From an uncultured Bacillota bacterium (GTDB lineage Bacteria > Bacillota > UBA994 > UBA5500), in assembly GCA_937874815.1 (NCBI GenBank), contig CALNBW010000029.1, positions 1 through 15,290 of the forward strand: 15,290 nt of DNA. The letters are read 5' to 3'. This document shows positions 1-6,613 of this stretch, piece by piece. The notes beneath the pieces were generated by a model that had not been told where the DNA came from, searched no databases, and was given only the letters and a program-made list of their open reading frames with translations. Each line of letters opens with the position of its first letter. The stretch's first letter is position 1. The position numbers and the translations under genes are program-made.

Positions 1-87
1 TTTGAAATATCGGAGTTAAGTAGAAATACTACTATGCGCTCCGCGGTGGAAAAGGAGGGTATAGTGCTTTATGACAAGCAAGGATAG
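1..87 (+). CDS. C-terminal end of probable MntA-type nucleotidyltransferase antitoxin (partial)
   Basis: An open frame enters from the left edge and stops at TAG 85-87, giving the last 28 residues, ending in EKEGIVLYDKQG. Small minimal nucleotidyltransferases of the MntA family often end in a similar '..EGIxLY' strand. The gene directly downstream is a HepT toxin, the usual partner of MntA, and the two frames overlap by 17 bases, as is common in this operon type. In characterised pairs MntA AMPylates a tyrosine of HepT and so silences it. The catalytic GSxxRG region would lie outside the window, so the identification rests on the tail and the context. Confidence 0.55.
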   Translation, partial: FEISELSRNTTMRSAVEKEGIVLYDKQG

Positions 88-412
88 GTTTATTCTACAG
101 AAAATCAACGACTATGTTGGCGATGTAAGTCAGTATATAGAAGGATTTTCTTTTGAATCTTTCATGGCAGATAAGAAAACACTCGCCGCGTGCGCTTTTT
201 CCGTCTCTCAGATTGGGGAACTGGCGAATAATCTGAGCACAGGTCTGCAGCGAGAGCACCCTCATATTCCATGGAAGAGCATTAGAGGTATGAGAAATAG
301 GATTGTCCATGATTATGAGAACATCGACTTTGCAGTGCTTTGGGGCACGATTACTGACAGTTTGCCGGAGCTATCTAGACAGATACGGGAGATCCTGACT
401 AATAACGTTTGA
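71..412 (+). CDS. hepT: HepT-like HEPN ribonuclease toxin (DUF86)
   Basis: This 113-residue protein has the length and layout of the HepT/DUF86 family of HEPN-domain RNases, the toxin half of MntA-HepT toxin-antitoxin modules. The active-site motif RX4HXY is intact as R75-NRIV-H80-D-Y82; Y82 is the residue expected to be AMPylated by MntA. Other family features are the 'SxSQIGELAN' helix around residues 44-53 and the 'IPWKSIRGMRN' segment before the motif. The start ATG at 71 follows a strong AAAGGAGGG at 51-59 with a suitable spacer, and it overlaps the upstream gene by 17 bases. A hairpin at 425-451 follows the stop. Nothing looks broken, so the toxin is probably functional. The host target is not predictable from the sequence. 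Confidence 0.88.
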   Translation: MTSKDRFILQKINDYVGDVSQYIEGFSFESFMADKKTLAACAFSVSQIGELANNLSTGLQREHPHIPWKSIRGMRNRIVHDYENIDFAVLWGTITDSLPELSRQIREILTNNV

Positions 413-424
413 CGTTAACAAGGC

Positions 425-451
425 AAAGGACGGCACAAATCGCCGTCCTTT
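425..451. terminator. Hairpin terminator after hepT
   Basis: A perfect 10-bp stem, AAAGGACGGC (425-434) and GCCGTCCTTT (442-451), closes a 7-base loop and begins 12 bases after the hepT stop. The T-run is short and interrupted downstream, so it is a moderate intrinsic terminator on the plus strand. The A-run at the left arm gives a similarly short T-run on the minus strand. Confidence 0.6.
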
Positions 452-523
452 ATAGGTAGTGGGCGAAAAAAAGGATAATCAAAACGGCACTGGCACTAGG
501 ATCCTCAGTGCTTGAATGTGGCG

Positions 524-546
524 TAGGGGCGCATTGCATGCGCCCT
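524..546. repeat. REP-like palindrome, copy C
   Basis: A GC-rich palindrome with arms GGGCGCA (527-533) and TGCGCCC (539-545) around the loop TTGCA, flanked by TA on each side. It has the same GTAGGGGCG..TTGCA..CGCCC(C)TA plan as the two repeats at 805-870, on the other side of the transposase fragment. It is more diverged than those two. REP-like palindromes flanking a RAYT gene are the expected substrate arrangement of that transposase family. Confidence 0.6.
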
Positions 547-548
547 AA

Positions 549-586
549 GAATGCCGTCAGACGCACTTGAGCGCTAGACGGCATTC
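549..586. repeat. Long imperfect hairpin at the RAYT fragment junction
   Basis: Outer arms GAATGCCGTC (549-558) and GACGGCATTC (577-586) are a perfect 10-bp inverted repeat. An inner stem continues as AG(A)CGC paired with GCGCT, with single-base bulges, around the loop ACTTGA (565-570). It lies 3 bases from the stop codon of the transposase fragment. There is no T-run, so it does not look like an intrinsic terminator. It may be a second palindromic repeat type or an end of the element that truncated the transposase. Confidence 0.5.
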
Positions 587-588
587 CC

Positions 589-789
589 CTATCCGTCAAA
601 TTCCTGTTCGTTTTCCTCAACTACAATTTTCCCGAAGGGATTGAGAGCCAGTTCACCGTCGATTATTTGGCCAAAGATACATTCCCTGTCATGTGTGCAA
701 ATGGTGACGAAGTAAGCGCCTGGAGAGGAATAATCGTAATTGGCAAGGCGCAGAGATTTCCGGAGCGTGCGATTTCCCTGGAATTGCAT
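589..789 (-). pseudogene. N-terminal fragment of a REP-associated tyrosine transposase (RAYT, IS200-like)
   Basis: The 66-residue product matches the start of RAYT/Y1 transposases: 'RKSLRLANYDYSSPGAYFVT' (residues 10-29) followed by the typical 'ICTHDRECIFGQIIDGELAL' region. These enzymes are normally about 150-250 residues long. The fragment ends after 'VVEENEQEFDG' at the TAG of 589-591, before the HUH metal-binding motif (usually 'MPNHFHG') and the catalytic tyrosine. The sequence further down the minus strand, to the hepT terminator, shows no continuation in any frame that I read. The start is ATG at 789. REP-like palindromes lie on both sides. I read it as a dead remnant of a REP-mobilising transposase. 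Confidence 0.82.
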
Positions 790-804
790 TGGCTGTCCCC
801 CTGG

Positions 805-838
805 GGGGCGATTGCAAATCGCCCCTACAAATACTCCA
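805..838. repeat. REP-like palindrome, tandem copy A
   Basis: Arms GGGGCGAT (805-812) and ATCGCCCC (818-825) enclose the loop TGCAA, and the tail TACAAATACTCCA (826-838) follows. The whole 34-base unit recurs at 850-883 with a single substitution (A817 against T862). It lies just beyond the 5' end of the RAYT fragment. The palindrome plus a conserved one-sided tail is the usual build of a REP element. Confidence 0.78.
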
Positions 839-849
839 ACGGTGTTACC

Positions 850-883
850 GGGGCGATTGCATATCGCCCCTACAAATACTCCA
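850..883. repeat. REP-like palindrome, tandem copy B
   Basis: Arms GGGGCGAT (850-857) and ATCGCCCC (863-870) enclose the loop TGCAT, followed by the same TACAAATACTCCA tail as copy A. It is a direct repeat of 805-838 at a 45-base period, differing by one base in the loop. It ends 16 bases before the stop codon of the pmbA/tldE gene and could also stall or terminate that transcript. Confidence 0.78.
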
Positions 884-898
884 CCTATTTGAATATCT

Positions 899-2179
899 CT
901 ATTGGGTGGAAATTACCACTTCGTCGAGGGTGACGTAAGGGTAGGTGCTGCTACCGTCTTCTTTTGTTTCAGAACTGGTGGCAATCAGGTGGTCCTTGAA
1001 GTGCTTAAAGGCGTTAATAGAGAACATACAGTCCTTCACGCGCCCCACCACTTCCCCATTTTCGATCAACAGGCCGAGGGAGATAGTGCCGCTGACGTTG
1101 CCACTGTAGGGGTTGCCGGCCCAGGCCCCCATAGAATCGAAGATGATCAGGCCGCGATCGATACTCTTGCGCGTGTCGGCAACACTGGCTGTGCCAGGGC
1201 TCAGAATTACATGATGCGGCTCTGGCCCTGTCAGGGTACCATTGCCAGTCGAAGCTCGCCCCAAGGCCTCCCCGCTTTGCAAGTCGAGGATTTCCTGCTT
1301 AAGAACACCCTGTTCAATCAGCACATTACGGCGTGTAGGCGTCCCTTCACGGTCAAAGGGGATGCTAGACGCGCAAAATGGCAAAGTACCGTCATCGATA
1401 ATAGTAATGCGTTCGTCCAGCAGCTGCGCCCCCCGCTTCCCTTTCCAGGGGGATATGTCGCGCATTATGGCCTTGCCGTTGAGGGAGGCCAGGAATGGTT
1501 CTAGTAAGTAGCCGACTTGCGCTGGAGCGAAGATAACCGGGTATACACCCGCTTGGAAAGGCACGATCGTCTTGGCCCGCTCGAAACGATGAATTACATC
1601 TTGTTTGAGCGCAGCATAGTTATCCCGCAGGCTGGCCCCGGTAACCCATTCGCCCAGCCATAGCATGTCATCGCCCTGCACTAACTGCCCGCTTAGATAA
1701 TAGGACCACCCCGTCTTGCGGTATGCTCCCGAAAAACCCGCAGTATTGGCCAGCGAAACTGTCTCTGCTTCCCGCGTCACACCAGCCATAACCTGAATGC
1801 GGCTATCGTAGTTGACCAATGCGGAAACCAGATCTTCCGCCAGATCTACCATGGTATTTAGCTCTACTTGTGTCACTGCCTCATCAACCAGCTCTATTTC
1901 GGCGTAGTCAGCTGGCCCTGGGAATTCGTGCTTGACTTCAGTGCCGAACTTAACAATGGCCAAGGCATTCTTCAGCAAGGTTTGCTCATCATCAGGTTTG
2001 GAGCTAGAGGCTATCGCCATTTTACCGTCTTGAATGACACGCAAGGTAGCATTGAAAGATTGGTTATTCTTTATGTCTTCAAACTGGCTGTCGGTATAGG
2101 TGACGCTCAGGGATGAGCTTTTGCTGGTCAATAGTTCGCCTTGCACTCCTGCAGGCAGAGATTGCAAAAGAGAAGTCAT
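899..2179 (-). CDS. pmbA: TldE/PmbA-family metalloprotease subunit
   Basis: The protein (426 residues from ATG) is the PmbA/TldE partner of TldD. In characterised systems the two form a cytoplasmic hetero-oligomeric protease that trims unfolded peptides, for example microcin B17 maturation and CcdA turnover in E. coli. TldE lacks the zinc site, and no HExxxH is seen here. The family-like C-terminal half includes a 'GVYPVIFAPAQVGYLLEPF' segment, a 'DDGTLPFCASSIPFDREGTP' segment and 'SGTISLGLLIENGEVVGRV'. I prefer ATG at 2179, because GGAGGT at 2193-2188 is spaced 8 bases from it and the tldD stop overlaps it as TGATG, indicating translational coupling. A GTG one codon upstream (2182) is the alternative. 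REP-like repeats lie immediately downstream. Confidence 0.9.
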   Translation of the reverse strand: MTSLLQSLPAGVQGELLTSKSSSLSVTYTDSQFEDIKNNQSFNATLRVIQDGKMAIASSSKPDDEQTLLKNALAIVKFGTEVKHEFPGPADYAEIELVDEAVTQVELNTMVDLAEDLVSALVNYDSRIQVMAGVTREAETVSLANTAGFSGAYRKTGWSYYLSGQLVQGDDMLWLGEWVTGASLRDNYAALKQDVIHRFERAKTIVPFQAGVYPVIFAPAQVGYLLEPFLASLNGKAIMRDISPWKGKRGAQLLDERITIIDDGTLPFCASSIPFDREGTPTRRNVLIEQGVLKQEILDLQSGEALGRASTGNGTLTGPEPHHVILSPGTASVADTRKSIDRGLIIFDSMGAWAGNPYSGNVSGTISLGLLIENGEVVGRVKDCMFSINAFKHFKDHLIATSSETKEDGSSTYPYVTLDEVVISTQ

Positions 2180-3561
2180 CACTTTGCACCTCCAATGATT
2201 ACATTCTGAATGCGGATATGCGGACTAACGGCACCCGTTGCTAGCGGGCTCTGTTGTCCCTTGCCACACCCGCCGGCGCTGTCATCCGCCTGGGGATCGT
2301 TGCCAATCATATCTATGTTAGCGAGCGTTGTAAACACGTTGCCCATCAGCTTTACGTCCTTCACGAGTTCGGCCAGCTTGCCGTCGCGAATCATGTAGCC
2401 ATGACTGGCCACGAAGGTGAACATTTCGCCATTTGTTTCGCCCCCGAGACCGCCGACAGCATATACGCCCAACTTGATGTCTTTGATCATCTCTGCAAAG
2501 GTGCTAGTGCCGGCACCAATGCAGGTGCTGCGCATACGGCAGATGGGCGGAAACTGATAAGTAATGGCGCGCGCACTGCCAGTCGGTTTCTCACCCATGA
2601 TGGCAGCCGATTCGCGGGAGTGCAGGCGGCCCACCAGGACTCCATCCTTGATCAAGTAGGTGCGCTCCGAGGCTACGCCCTCATCGTCGTAAACCAGGTG
2701 GCCCCGCCCCTGGGCATACTCGCCAGTATCATAGATGGTTAAGATATCTCGCCCTAAGCGTCGGCCGAGGGTCATCGTCTTGGCTAGCTCCGGGTTGCGG
2801 TGTATATCGTCGCCTTCGCTGAGATGCCCGAATGCTTCGTGCACAAACAAGCCTGCCATGGCAGGATCGCAGATTGTAGTATAGACGCCAGCTTGCATTT
2901 GGGGGGCATCGAGCGAATCGACGGCTAGCTGGCAGGCCTCTTTCAGATTCTCATCGATGCCGAGGATGCAGTCAAAGCCATTGGAGCTGCCGCGACCAAC
3001 ATATTGTTGCGTCGTAATCTCATCGCGCCTGGCGGTGGCACCAAAGTTTGCCCCAATATCTAGCTTCTCTTGTTTAATATAGGTGCCTTCGCTGTTAGCG
3101 AAATAGAGGTCGGTTACTTTCTCTATGTATACAATGTGAACCGCTGTAATAGCTGGGTCATAGCCCAAAATGAGATCATTATAGTGGGTAAGGATGCGTA
3201 CTTTCTCATCTAGGCTTACTGCCCGTGGGTCTAGTGTGTAAACAGGCTGCACCTCTTCGTCAATAATGGGCACAGGAGCAAGTTTGCTCCCTTCCTGTTT
3301 TTTGCTGCCGGCAAATCGAGCTTGCTCACAAGCCGCCAGCAATGACTCTTTTAAGTCTGTCAAATCGGTAAACGAGGAAAAGCCCCACCCTCCCTGGCTC
3401 AGGGCCCGCACGTTACCACCGTAGAGGACATCCTTGTTGATTCGGTCTAGTCCTTTGCCTTGAAATCGGATACTAAGGACTTGGCTGTCTTCAAAACGAA
3501 TTTCGCAGTAGTCAACCAGGTCTGACGCTAGTTGCAGCGTCTCCTGCAGCAGCTGCTTCAT
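2179..3561 (-). CDS. tldD: TldD-family zinc metalloprotease
   Basis: This 460-residue protein is the catalytic TldD subunit of the TldD/TldE protease. The zinc site is complete: HEAFGH at residues 241-246 (the HExxxH motif), followed by 'LSEGDD', and the third ligand Cys432 in 'GGCGKGQQSP'. Other family marks are 'PTGSARA' near 327-332 and the C-terminal 'GAVSPHIRIQNVIIGG'. The length is normal for the family. The start ATG at 3561 follows GGGAGGAG. It is the first gene of a two-gene unit with pmbA/tldE, overlapping it by one base. No candidate peptide substrate is encoded next to it, so a housekeeping role in peptide turnover is the safer reading. Confidence 0.94.
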   Translation of the reverse strand: MKQLLQETLQLASDLVDYCEIRFEDSQVLSIRFQGKGLDRINKDVLYGGNVRALSQGGWGFSSFTDLTDLKESLLAACEQARFAGSKKQEGSKLAPVPIIDEEVQPVYTLDPRAVSLDEKVRILTHYNDLILGYDPAITAVHIVYIEKVTDLYFANSEGTYIKQEKLDIGANFGATARRDEITTQQYVGRGSSNGFDCILGIDENLKEACQLAVDSLDAPQMQAGVYTTICDPAMAGLFVHEAFGHLSEGDDIHRNPELAKTMTLGRRLGRDILTIYDTGEYAQGRGHLVYDDEGVASERTYLIKDGVLVGRLHSRESAAIMGEKPTGSARAITYQFPPICRMRSTCIGAGTSTFAEMIKDIKLGVYAVGGLGGETNGEMFTFVASHGYMIRDGKLAELVKDVKLMGNVFTTLANIDMIGNDPQADDSAGGCGKGQQSPLATGAVSPHIRIQNVIIGGAK

Positions 3562-3603
3562 TTAACTCCTCCCTTTCCTACAAGTTACCCTAGTCAGCTA
3601 AAT

Positions 3604-3641
3604 TCTGCATGAGGCTACAGGGCTCCTGCTATAAATGCAGA
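3604..3641. other. Hairpin between the MFS gene and tldD
   Basis: Arms TCTGCAT (3604-3610) and ATGCAGA (3635-3641) are perfectly complementary and enclose a smaller CAGG/CCTG stem. It lies in the 90-base gap between the MFS stop and the tldD start. On the minus strand only AATTTAG follows, so it is at best a weak terminator of the permease transcript. It could also be leader structure upstream of tldD. Confidence 0.35.
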
Positions 3642-3651
3642 GAAAATTTAA

Positions 3652-4911
3652 CTAACTAAGAACTCTACCTGCCTGTTTTTGGCCCAGTCTGTAAACGTAA
3701 GCCAAGGCTGCTGCACCGAGGGCGCGAGCAAAGGCGGTACTAATTAAGGCCCAATGAATGCCCACCGTGCTAGACAACAGAATGCCAGCATAAGGGGCAA
3801 TAACGGCGGTAGCGTTAGTGGCCGTGTTGTGATAGGCGATATATTGGGTGCGGGACTCTTCTGGCGACAGTTCAAGCAGCGTGTTGAGCAGGAGTAGCGT
3901 CGTGCCAGCTACAGAGACTCCTATGAGGAAATTCAGCGCCGCCAGCATCCAAAGCTCGGTACAGGCCACATACAGCAACGGGGTGAGCGCCATGCCAAGG
4001 GTAGCCACGGCCAACATGCGTTGATTGCTATAGCGGTCGGCAAGCCTAGCCCATACTGGATAAGCCAACACTGAGCTTATTGATGAACAAACGCCAAAAA
4101 TGCTTACCCAGGTTGTATTAGCATGCAACACCTGCACCTGATATTTGGTGTAGAGGGGCCACCCCATCTGCCAACCAATATGAAACAGCAGTGAGGCACC
4201 AGCGAACATCCAATAACCTTTATTGGTCCGTAAACTAGCCGAGATAGTGGGCCAGCTAAAAGCAAACTTGCTGGTCACCGCGGGCTTGTCATTAGTAGCC
4301 ACCGCCTCCGGCTCAATTGTCTTATTGAAGGCAGCTACTTCAAGCAGTGCCAGGATAAAGCCGACAAAAAACATTACCTGAAAGCCTATTGGAAAGGCGA
4401 GTTTGTCCATGATCCAACCAGCTATCAAGGAGGCAAATATACCACAGAGACTCATCAGCTGGTTGCGCCGAGCAAAAGCCTTACCCCTCTGGGCGGCAGG
4501 AATAACTCTGCCCATGAAGGATTGCCAGGCAATTAGGGCTAACGATCCAGGCACATTGGCCAGAGCAATCATTGCCACAAAGACAATTGGCTGATGGTCA
4601 GGGTTACGCACTAAGAAAGGTAGTAACGCTAGCGCTAGGAAGACAATGCGATTGCATAGCATCAGTGTTGACACCAAACGTTTCTGCTGTGGGTGCCGAT
4701 CCACATGACGCGCGCCTGGGATCATTGTTAACAGACTGACTAGGGCTGGCCATGATGAAAGCGCCGCAATCAAACTGTCGGACGCACCCAGTTTGATTGC
4801 AAAAATACCAGTAAAAGGGGCTAGCATGTTCTGCGACAAGGTGTTAAGAATGCCGTTAATATTGTTCCAACGAATATTGTGTGCTAGTTTTTTCTGCTCT
4901 TGGCTTGGCAT
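3652..4911 (-). CDS. Major facilitator superfamily (MFS) permease
   Basis: A 419-residue, strongly hydrophobic protein with about 12 predicted membrane segments, the size of a typical MFS carrier. A cytoplasmic-loop motif of the MFS type appears after the second segment ('GARHVDRHPQQKR', about residues 66-78) and a related 'ARLADRYSNQRM' in the second half (about 286-297), so both six-helix halves are present. A charged, Lys/Glu-rich central loop (about residues 194-210) separates them. The substrate cannot be read from the sequence: drug, sugar and organic-anion carriers all look like this. The start ATG at 4911 follows GGGAGTGAG. It is transcribed alone or with tldD downstream, with a weak hairpin between them. 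Confidence 0.85.
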   Translation of the reverse strand: MPSQEQKKLAHNIRWNNINGILNTLSQNMLAPFTGIFAIKLGASDSLIAALSSWPALVSLLTMIPGARHVDRHPQQKRLVSTLMLCNRIVFLALALLPFLVRNPDHQPIVFVAMIALANVPGSLALIAWQSFMGRVIPAAQRGKAFARRNQLMSLCGIFASLIAGWIMDKLAFPIGFQVMFFVGFILALLEVAAFNKTIEPEAVATNDKPAVTSKFAFSWPTISASLRTNKGYWMFAGASLLFHIGWQMGWPLYTKYQVQVLHANTTWVSIFGVCSSISSVLAYPVWARLADRYSNQRMLAVATLGMALTPLLYVACTELWMLAALNFLIGVSVAGTTLLLLNTLLELSPEESRTQYIAYHNTATNATAVIAPYAGILLSSTVGIHWALISTAFARALGAAALAYVYRLGQKQAGRVLS

Positions 4912-4967
4912 GATCTCACTCCCATCTTCATCATGCCAATTATACTATATTAACCTCTCGCTTCTCT

Positions 4968-5020
4968 AATAGTTACAGGCGAGCCTCGACAAATTGTCCG
5001 GAGGCTCGCCTGTAACTATT
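4968..5020. other. Very stable hairpin with a perfect 20-bp stem
   Basis: The left arm (4968-4987, starting AATAGTTACAGG) and right arm (5001-5020, ending CCTGTAACTATT) are perfectly complementary over 20 bp, with a GACA/TGTC mini-stem in the loop (4988-4998). The stop codon of the 151-residue gene (TAG, 5016-5018) lies inside the stem. No T-run follows on either strand, so it lacks the second half of a classical intrinsic terminator. It may still protect the mRNA 3' end or mark a small palindromic repeat. Confidence 0.75.
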
Positions 5021-5471
5021 CTTCAGTTCTCCTCCCATGATAGCGAAAATCTTCTCTGTCACTTCTACTGACAATCATATAGTGTTTAGTCAACGTATGC
5101 TTCTTCACTACATACTTTATGATTAGGGGTTCGTCAAATCCGCCTATCAAAACGGCGCGGAGCCATACGGTATCTCCTTTGTCTTTAAGCACTTCAACCT
5201 CGCTCACGTTAAGGGAGATTGGCGGCACATCGTAGGCGGCGACATAAAGACTACCGCCCCGTTCATAGATAGGCAGATTGCGCAGCATGTTGTTGGCTAG
5301 CCTCGGCCCCCACCAACGCCGAAAGTAGTTATAGATACGACGGCGGCTCTGCCAGCGAATGGGCAAGCGTAGCAAAGGGGCCCCATCAGGGCTATAAAAG
5401 CTACTACGCTTGCCGGAATCAAACACCCGTAACCAGGCTCGTTCAGCATCACTGATAAAATCTTTCCACAT
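5016..5471 (-). CDS. Hypothetical protein, 151 residues
   Basis: I do not recognise the family. The protein has no signal peptide and no membrane segment. The first half is basic and aromatic-rich, with 'RWQSRRRIYNYFRRWWGPRL' at about residues 39-58. The second half looks like alternating beta strands: 'GGSLYVAAYD', 'EVEVLKDKGDTVWLRAVLIG', 'LIIKYVVKKH', ending in a charged 'SRSDREDFRYHG'. This loosely recalls small beta-rich IseA-like or NTF2-like domains, but that is a weak impression. The start ATG at 5471 follows the G-rich GGGGGAGGGGG. The gene diverges from the deacetylase gene across a 162-base intergenic region. The reading frame stops inside the stem of a strong hairpin. Confidence 0.72.
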   Translation of the reverse strand: MWKDFISDAERAWLRVFDSGKRSSFYSPDGAPLLRLPIRWQSRRRIYNYFRRWWGPRLANNMLRNLPIYERGGSLYVAAYDVPPISLNVSEVEVLKDKGDTVWLRAVLIGGFDEPLIIKYVVKKHTLTKHYMIVSRSDREDFRYHGRRTEE

Positions 5472-5532
5472 ATAACCCCCTCCCCCATTATGTTATGCAG
5501 CTCGGGGGTTCCTAGTTCAGTTAAGTGAGCAG

Positions 5533-5579
5533 TTCGTGTTTTTGTTACCAGCAATTTTCGACACGAATTTACTTTTTTT
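5533..5579 (+). promoter_or_regulatory. Inverted repeat followed by a T-run in the divergent intergenic region
   Basis: TTCGTGT (5533-5539) and ACACGAA (5561-5567) form a 7-bp inverted repeat with a 21-base spacer between the divergent genes at 5471 and 5634. A T-rich run (TTTACTTTTTTTT) follows on the plus strand. It could be an operator or a weak terminator/attenuator ahead of the deacetylase gene. No known upstream plus-strand gene needs a terminator here. Confidence 0.3.
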
Positions 5580-5633
5580 TAACCACTTTGGCCATAAAGG
5601 GTGGTATCATAAATGAGAAAGAAGGTGAGTTAA

Positions 5634-6482
5634 ATGGGCAAGTATCAAAAGTTAATTGTTGCAGTTGTGGTTGTAGGAATCCTAATAGGCGCTGTCACGC
5701 ACATGCTCAAGCTACAATCTACAGTAATGGCCCTAAAAGCAGAAAACGAACAATTGGTCGACGAAAATGCAGTATTGAGTATCGATCTTGAACTGGCAAG
5801 GCAAGAGGCACAACTAGGAACCAAACCGCCTGCTACTCCTCAACAACCCAAGTTTGCCTATTTGACTTTTGATGATGGCCCTAGTGCCAACACAGAGAAG
5901 ATCTTGGATATTCTAAAACAACATGATGTGAAAGCTACTTTCTTCGTAATCGGCTCTGAGACGGAATACAGCAAACACACCTACCAGCGTATTGTAGAGG
6001 AGGGCCATGCCATTGGCCTACATGGCTACGACCATGTCTACGCCAATATCTATCAATCGGAAGATGCATTTATGGATAGCATGTATAAGTTGCGTGATTT
6101 GGTGGAAGCAAACACCGGCGTAAAGCCAGATATTATGCGCTTTCCAGGTGGCTCCAACACGACTTTTTCGACTAAATACGGTGGTCAAGGATTGGCTGCC
6201 AAATTAGCAGCACGTATTCATGACGAAGGTATGCAGTATTTTGACTGGAATGTCAGCTCCCAAGATGCCACCAGACCTTTGGTGGATACCCAGGTAATCA
6301 TCGACTCTACTTTACGTGGGGCGCAGGGACGTAATCAAGCGATCGTGCTGCTCCATGACGCACCTGCTAAGAAGACGACAGTGGAGGCTTTACCCGCCAT
6401 TATTGAAGGTCTAAAATCCCAAGGGTACACGTTTGAAGTGTTGAAGCGCGATACCCCACCCGCCCACTTCCGTCTCCCATAG
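5634..6482 (+). CDS. Membrane-anchored polysaccharide deacetylase (NodB domain, CE4)
   Basis: The 282-residue protein has one N-terminal membrane segment (about 7-22), a coiled-coil stretch (about 27-60) and an extracellular NodB domain (about 72-275). CE4 motifs are visible: TFDDGP at 78-83 (catalytic base D80, metal ligand D81), H130-GYD-H134 for the two metal histidines, RFPGGS at 169-174, DWN at 204-206 and LLHD at 239-242 with the catalytic histidine H241. The second motif is HGYDH rather than the usual H(S/T)xxH. Enzymes of this type remove N-acetyl groups from peptidoglycan sugars or related glycans. The start ATG at 5634 follows GAAGGTGAG at 5621-5629. A strong terminator at 6497-6525 ends the transcript, so the gene is probably monocistronic. 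Confidence 0.93.
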   Translation: MGKYQKLIVAVVVVGILIGAVTHMLKLQSTVMALKAENEQLVDENAVLSIDLELARQEAQLGTKPPATPQQPKFAYLTFDDGPSANTEKILDILKQHDVKATFFVIGSETEYSKHTYQRIVEEGHAIGLHGYDHVYANIYQSEDAFMDSMYKLRDLVEANTGVKPDIMRFPGGSNTTFSTKYGGQGLAAKLAARIHDEGMQYFDWNVSSQDATRPLVDTQVIIDSTLRGAQGRNQAIVLLHDAPAKKTTVEALPAIIEGLKSQGYTFEVLKRDTPPAHFRLP

Positions 6483-6496
6483 CGAAATAATTCCTA

Positions 6497-6525
6497 CCCC
6501 TCTTTCCCACGAAAGAGGGGTTTTT
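6497..6525 (+). terminator. Intrinsic terminator of the deacetylase gene
   Basis: A perfect 10-bp stem, CCCCTCTTTC (6497-6506) with GAAAGAGGGG (6511-6520), a 4-base loop CCAC, and TTTTTGTTT directly after it. It starts 15 bases after the deacetylase stop and is a textbook rho-independent terminator on the plus strand. Confidence 0.95.
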
Positions 6526-6527
6526 GT

Positions 6528-6556
6528 TTGGGCAATAAGCCCAGTTGGATTATAAT
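6528..6556 (+). promoter_or_regulatory. Probable sigma-A promoter of the DUF445 gene
   Basis: A perfect -10 box TATAAT at 6551-6556 is preceded, at 17 bases, by TTGGGC (6528-6533), a weak -35 that keeps only the TTG. It lies between the upstream terminator and the DUF445 ribosome binding site. The leader would begin near 6563, where TAACGC (6563-6568) and GCGTTA (6579-6584) can form a small hairpin. Confidence 0.5.
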
Positions 6557-6613
6557 GAGGAATAACGCTAGGCTCATGGCGTTAGCTAATCATATTTGCT
6601 AGGAGTGAGTAGT

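Noticed and set aside
805..883. Two 34-base direct repeats at a 45-base period as a possible CRISPR fragment
   Set aside because: Only two units with an 11-base spacer; the unit is a REP-like palindrome with a tail next to a RAYT fragment, which explains it better.
667..933. Plus-strand ORF of 88 residues across the transposase fragment and REP repeats
   Set aside because: It is the antisense of the RAYT fragment and reads the same peptide twice through the tandem repeats; no ribosome binding site.
902..1504. Plus-strand ORF of 200 residues opposite pmbA/tldE
   Set aside because: Wholly antisense to a clear family member; its product resembles nothing and it has no start signals.
2254..2742. 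Plus-strand ORF of 162 residues opposite tldD
   Set aside because: Antisense to the conserved zinc-protease region; frame openness comes from codon bias of tldD.
899..3561. TldD/TldE as part of a peptide-natural-product (RiPP) cluster
   Set aside because: No precursor peptide, modification enzyme or dedicated exporter is adjacent; the MFS gene alone is not enough, and the pair is common as a housekeeping protease.
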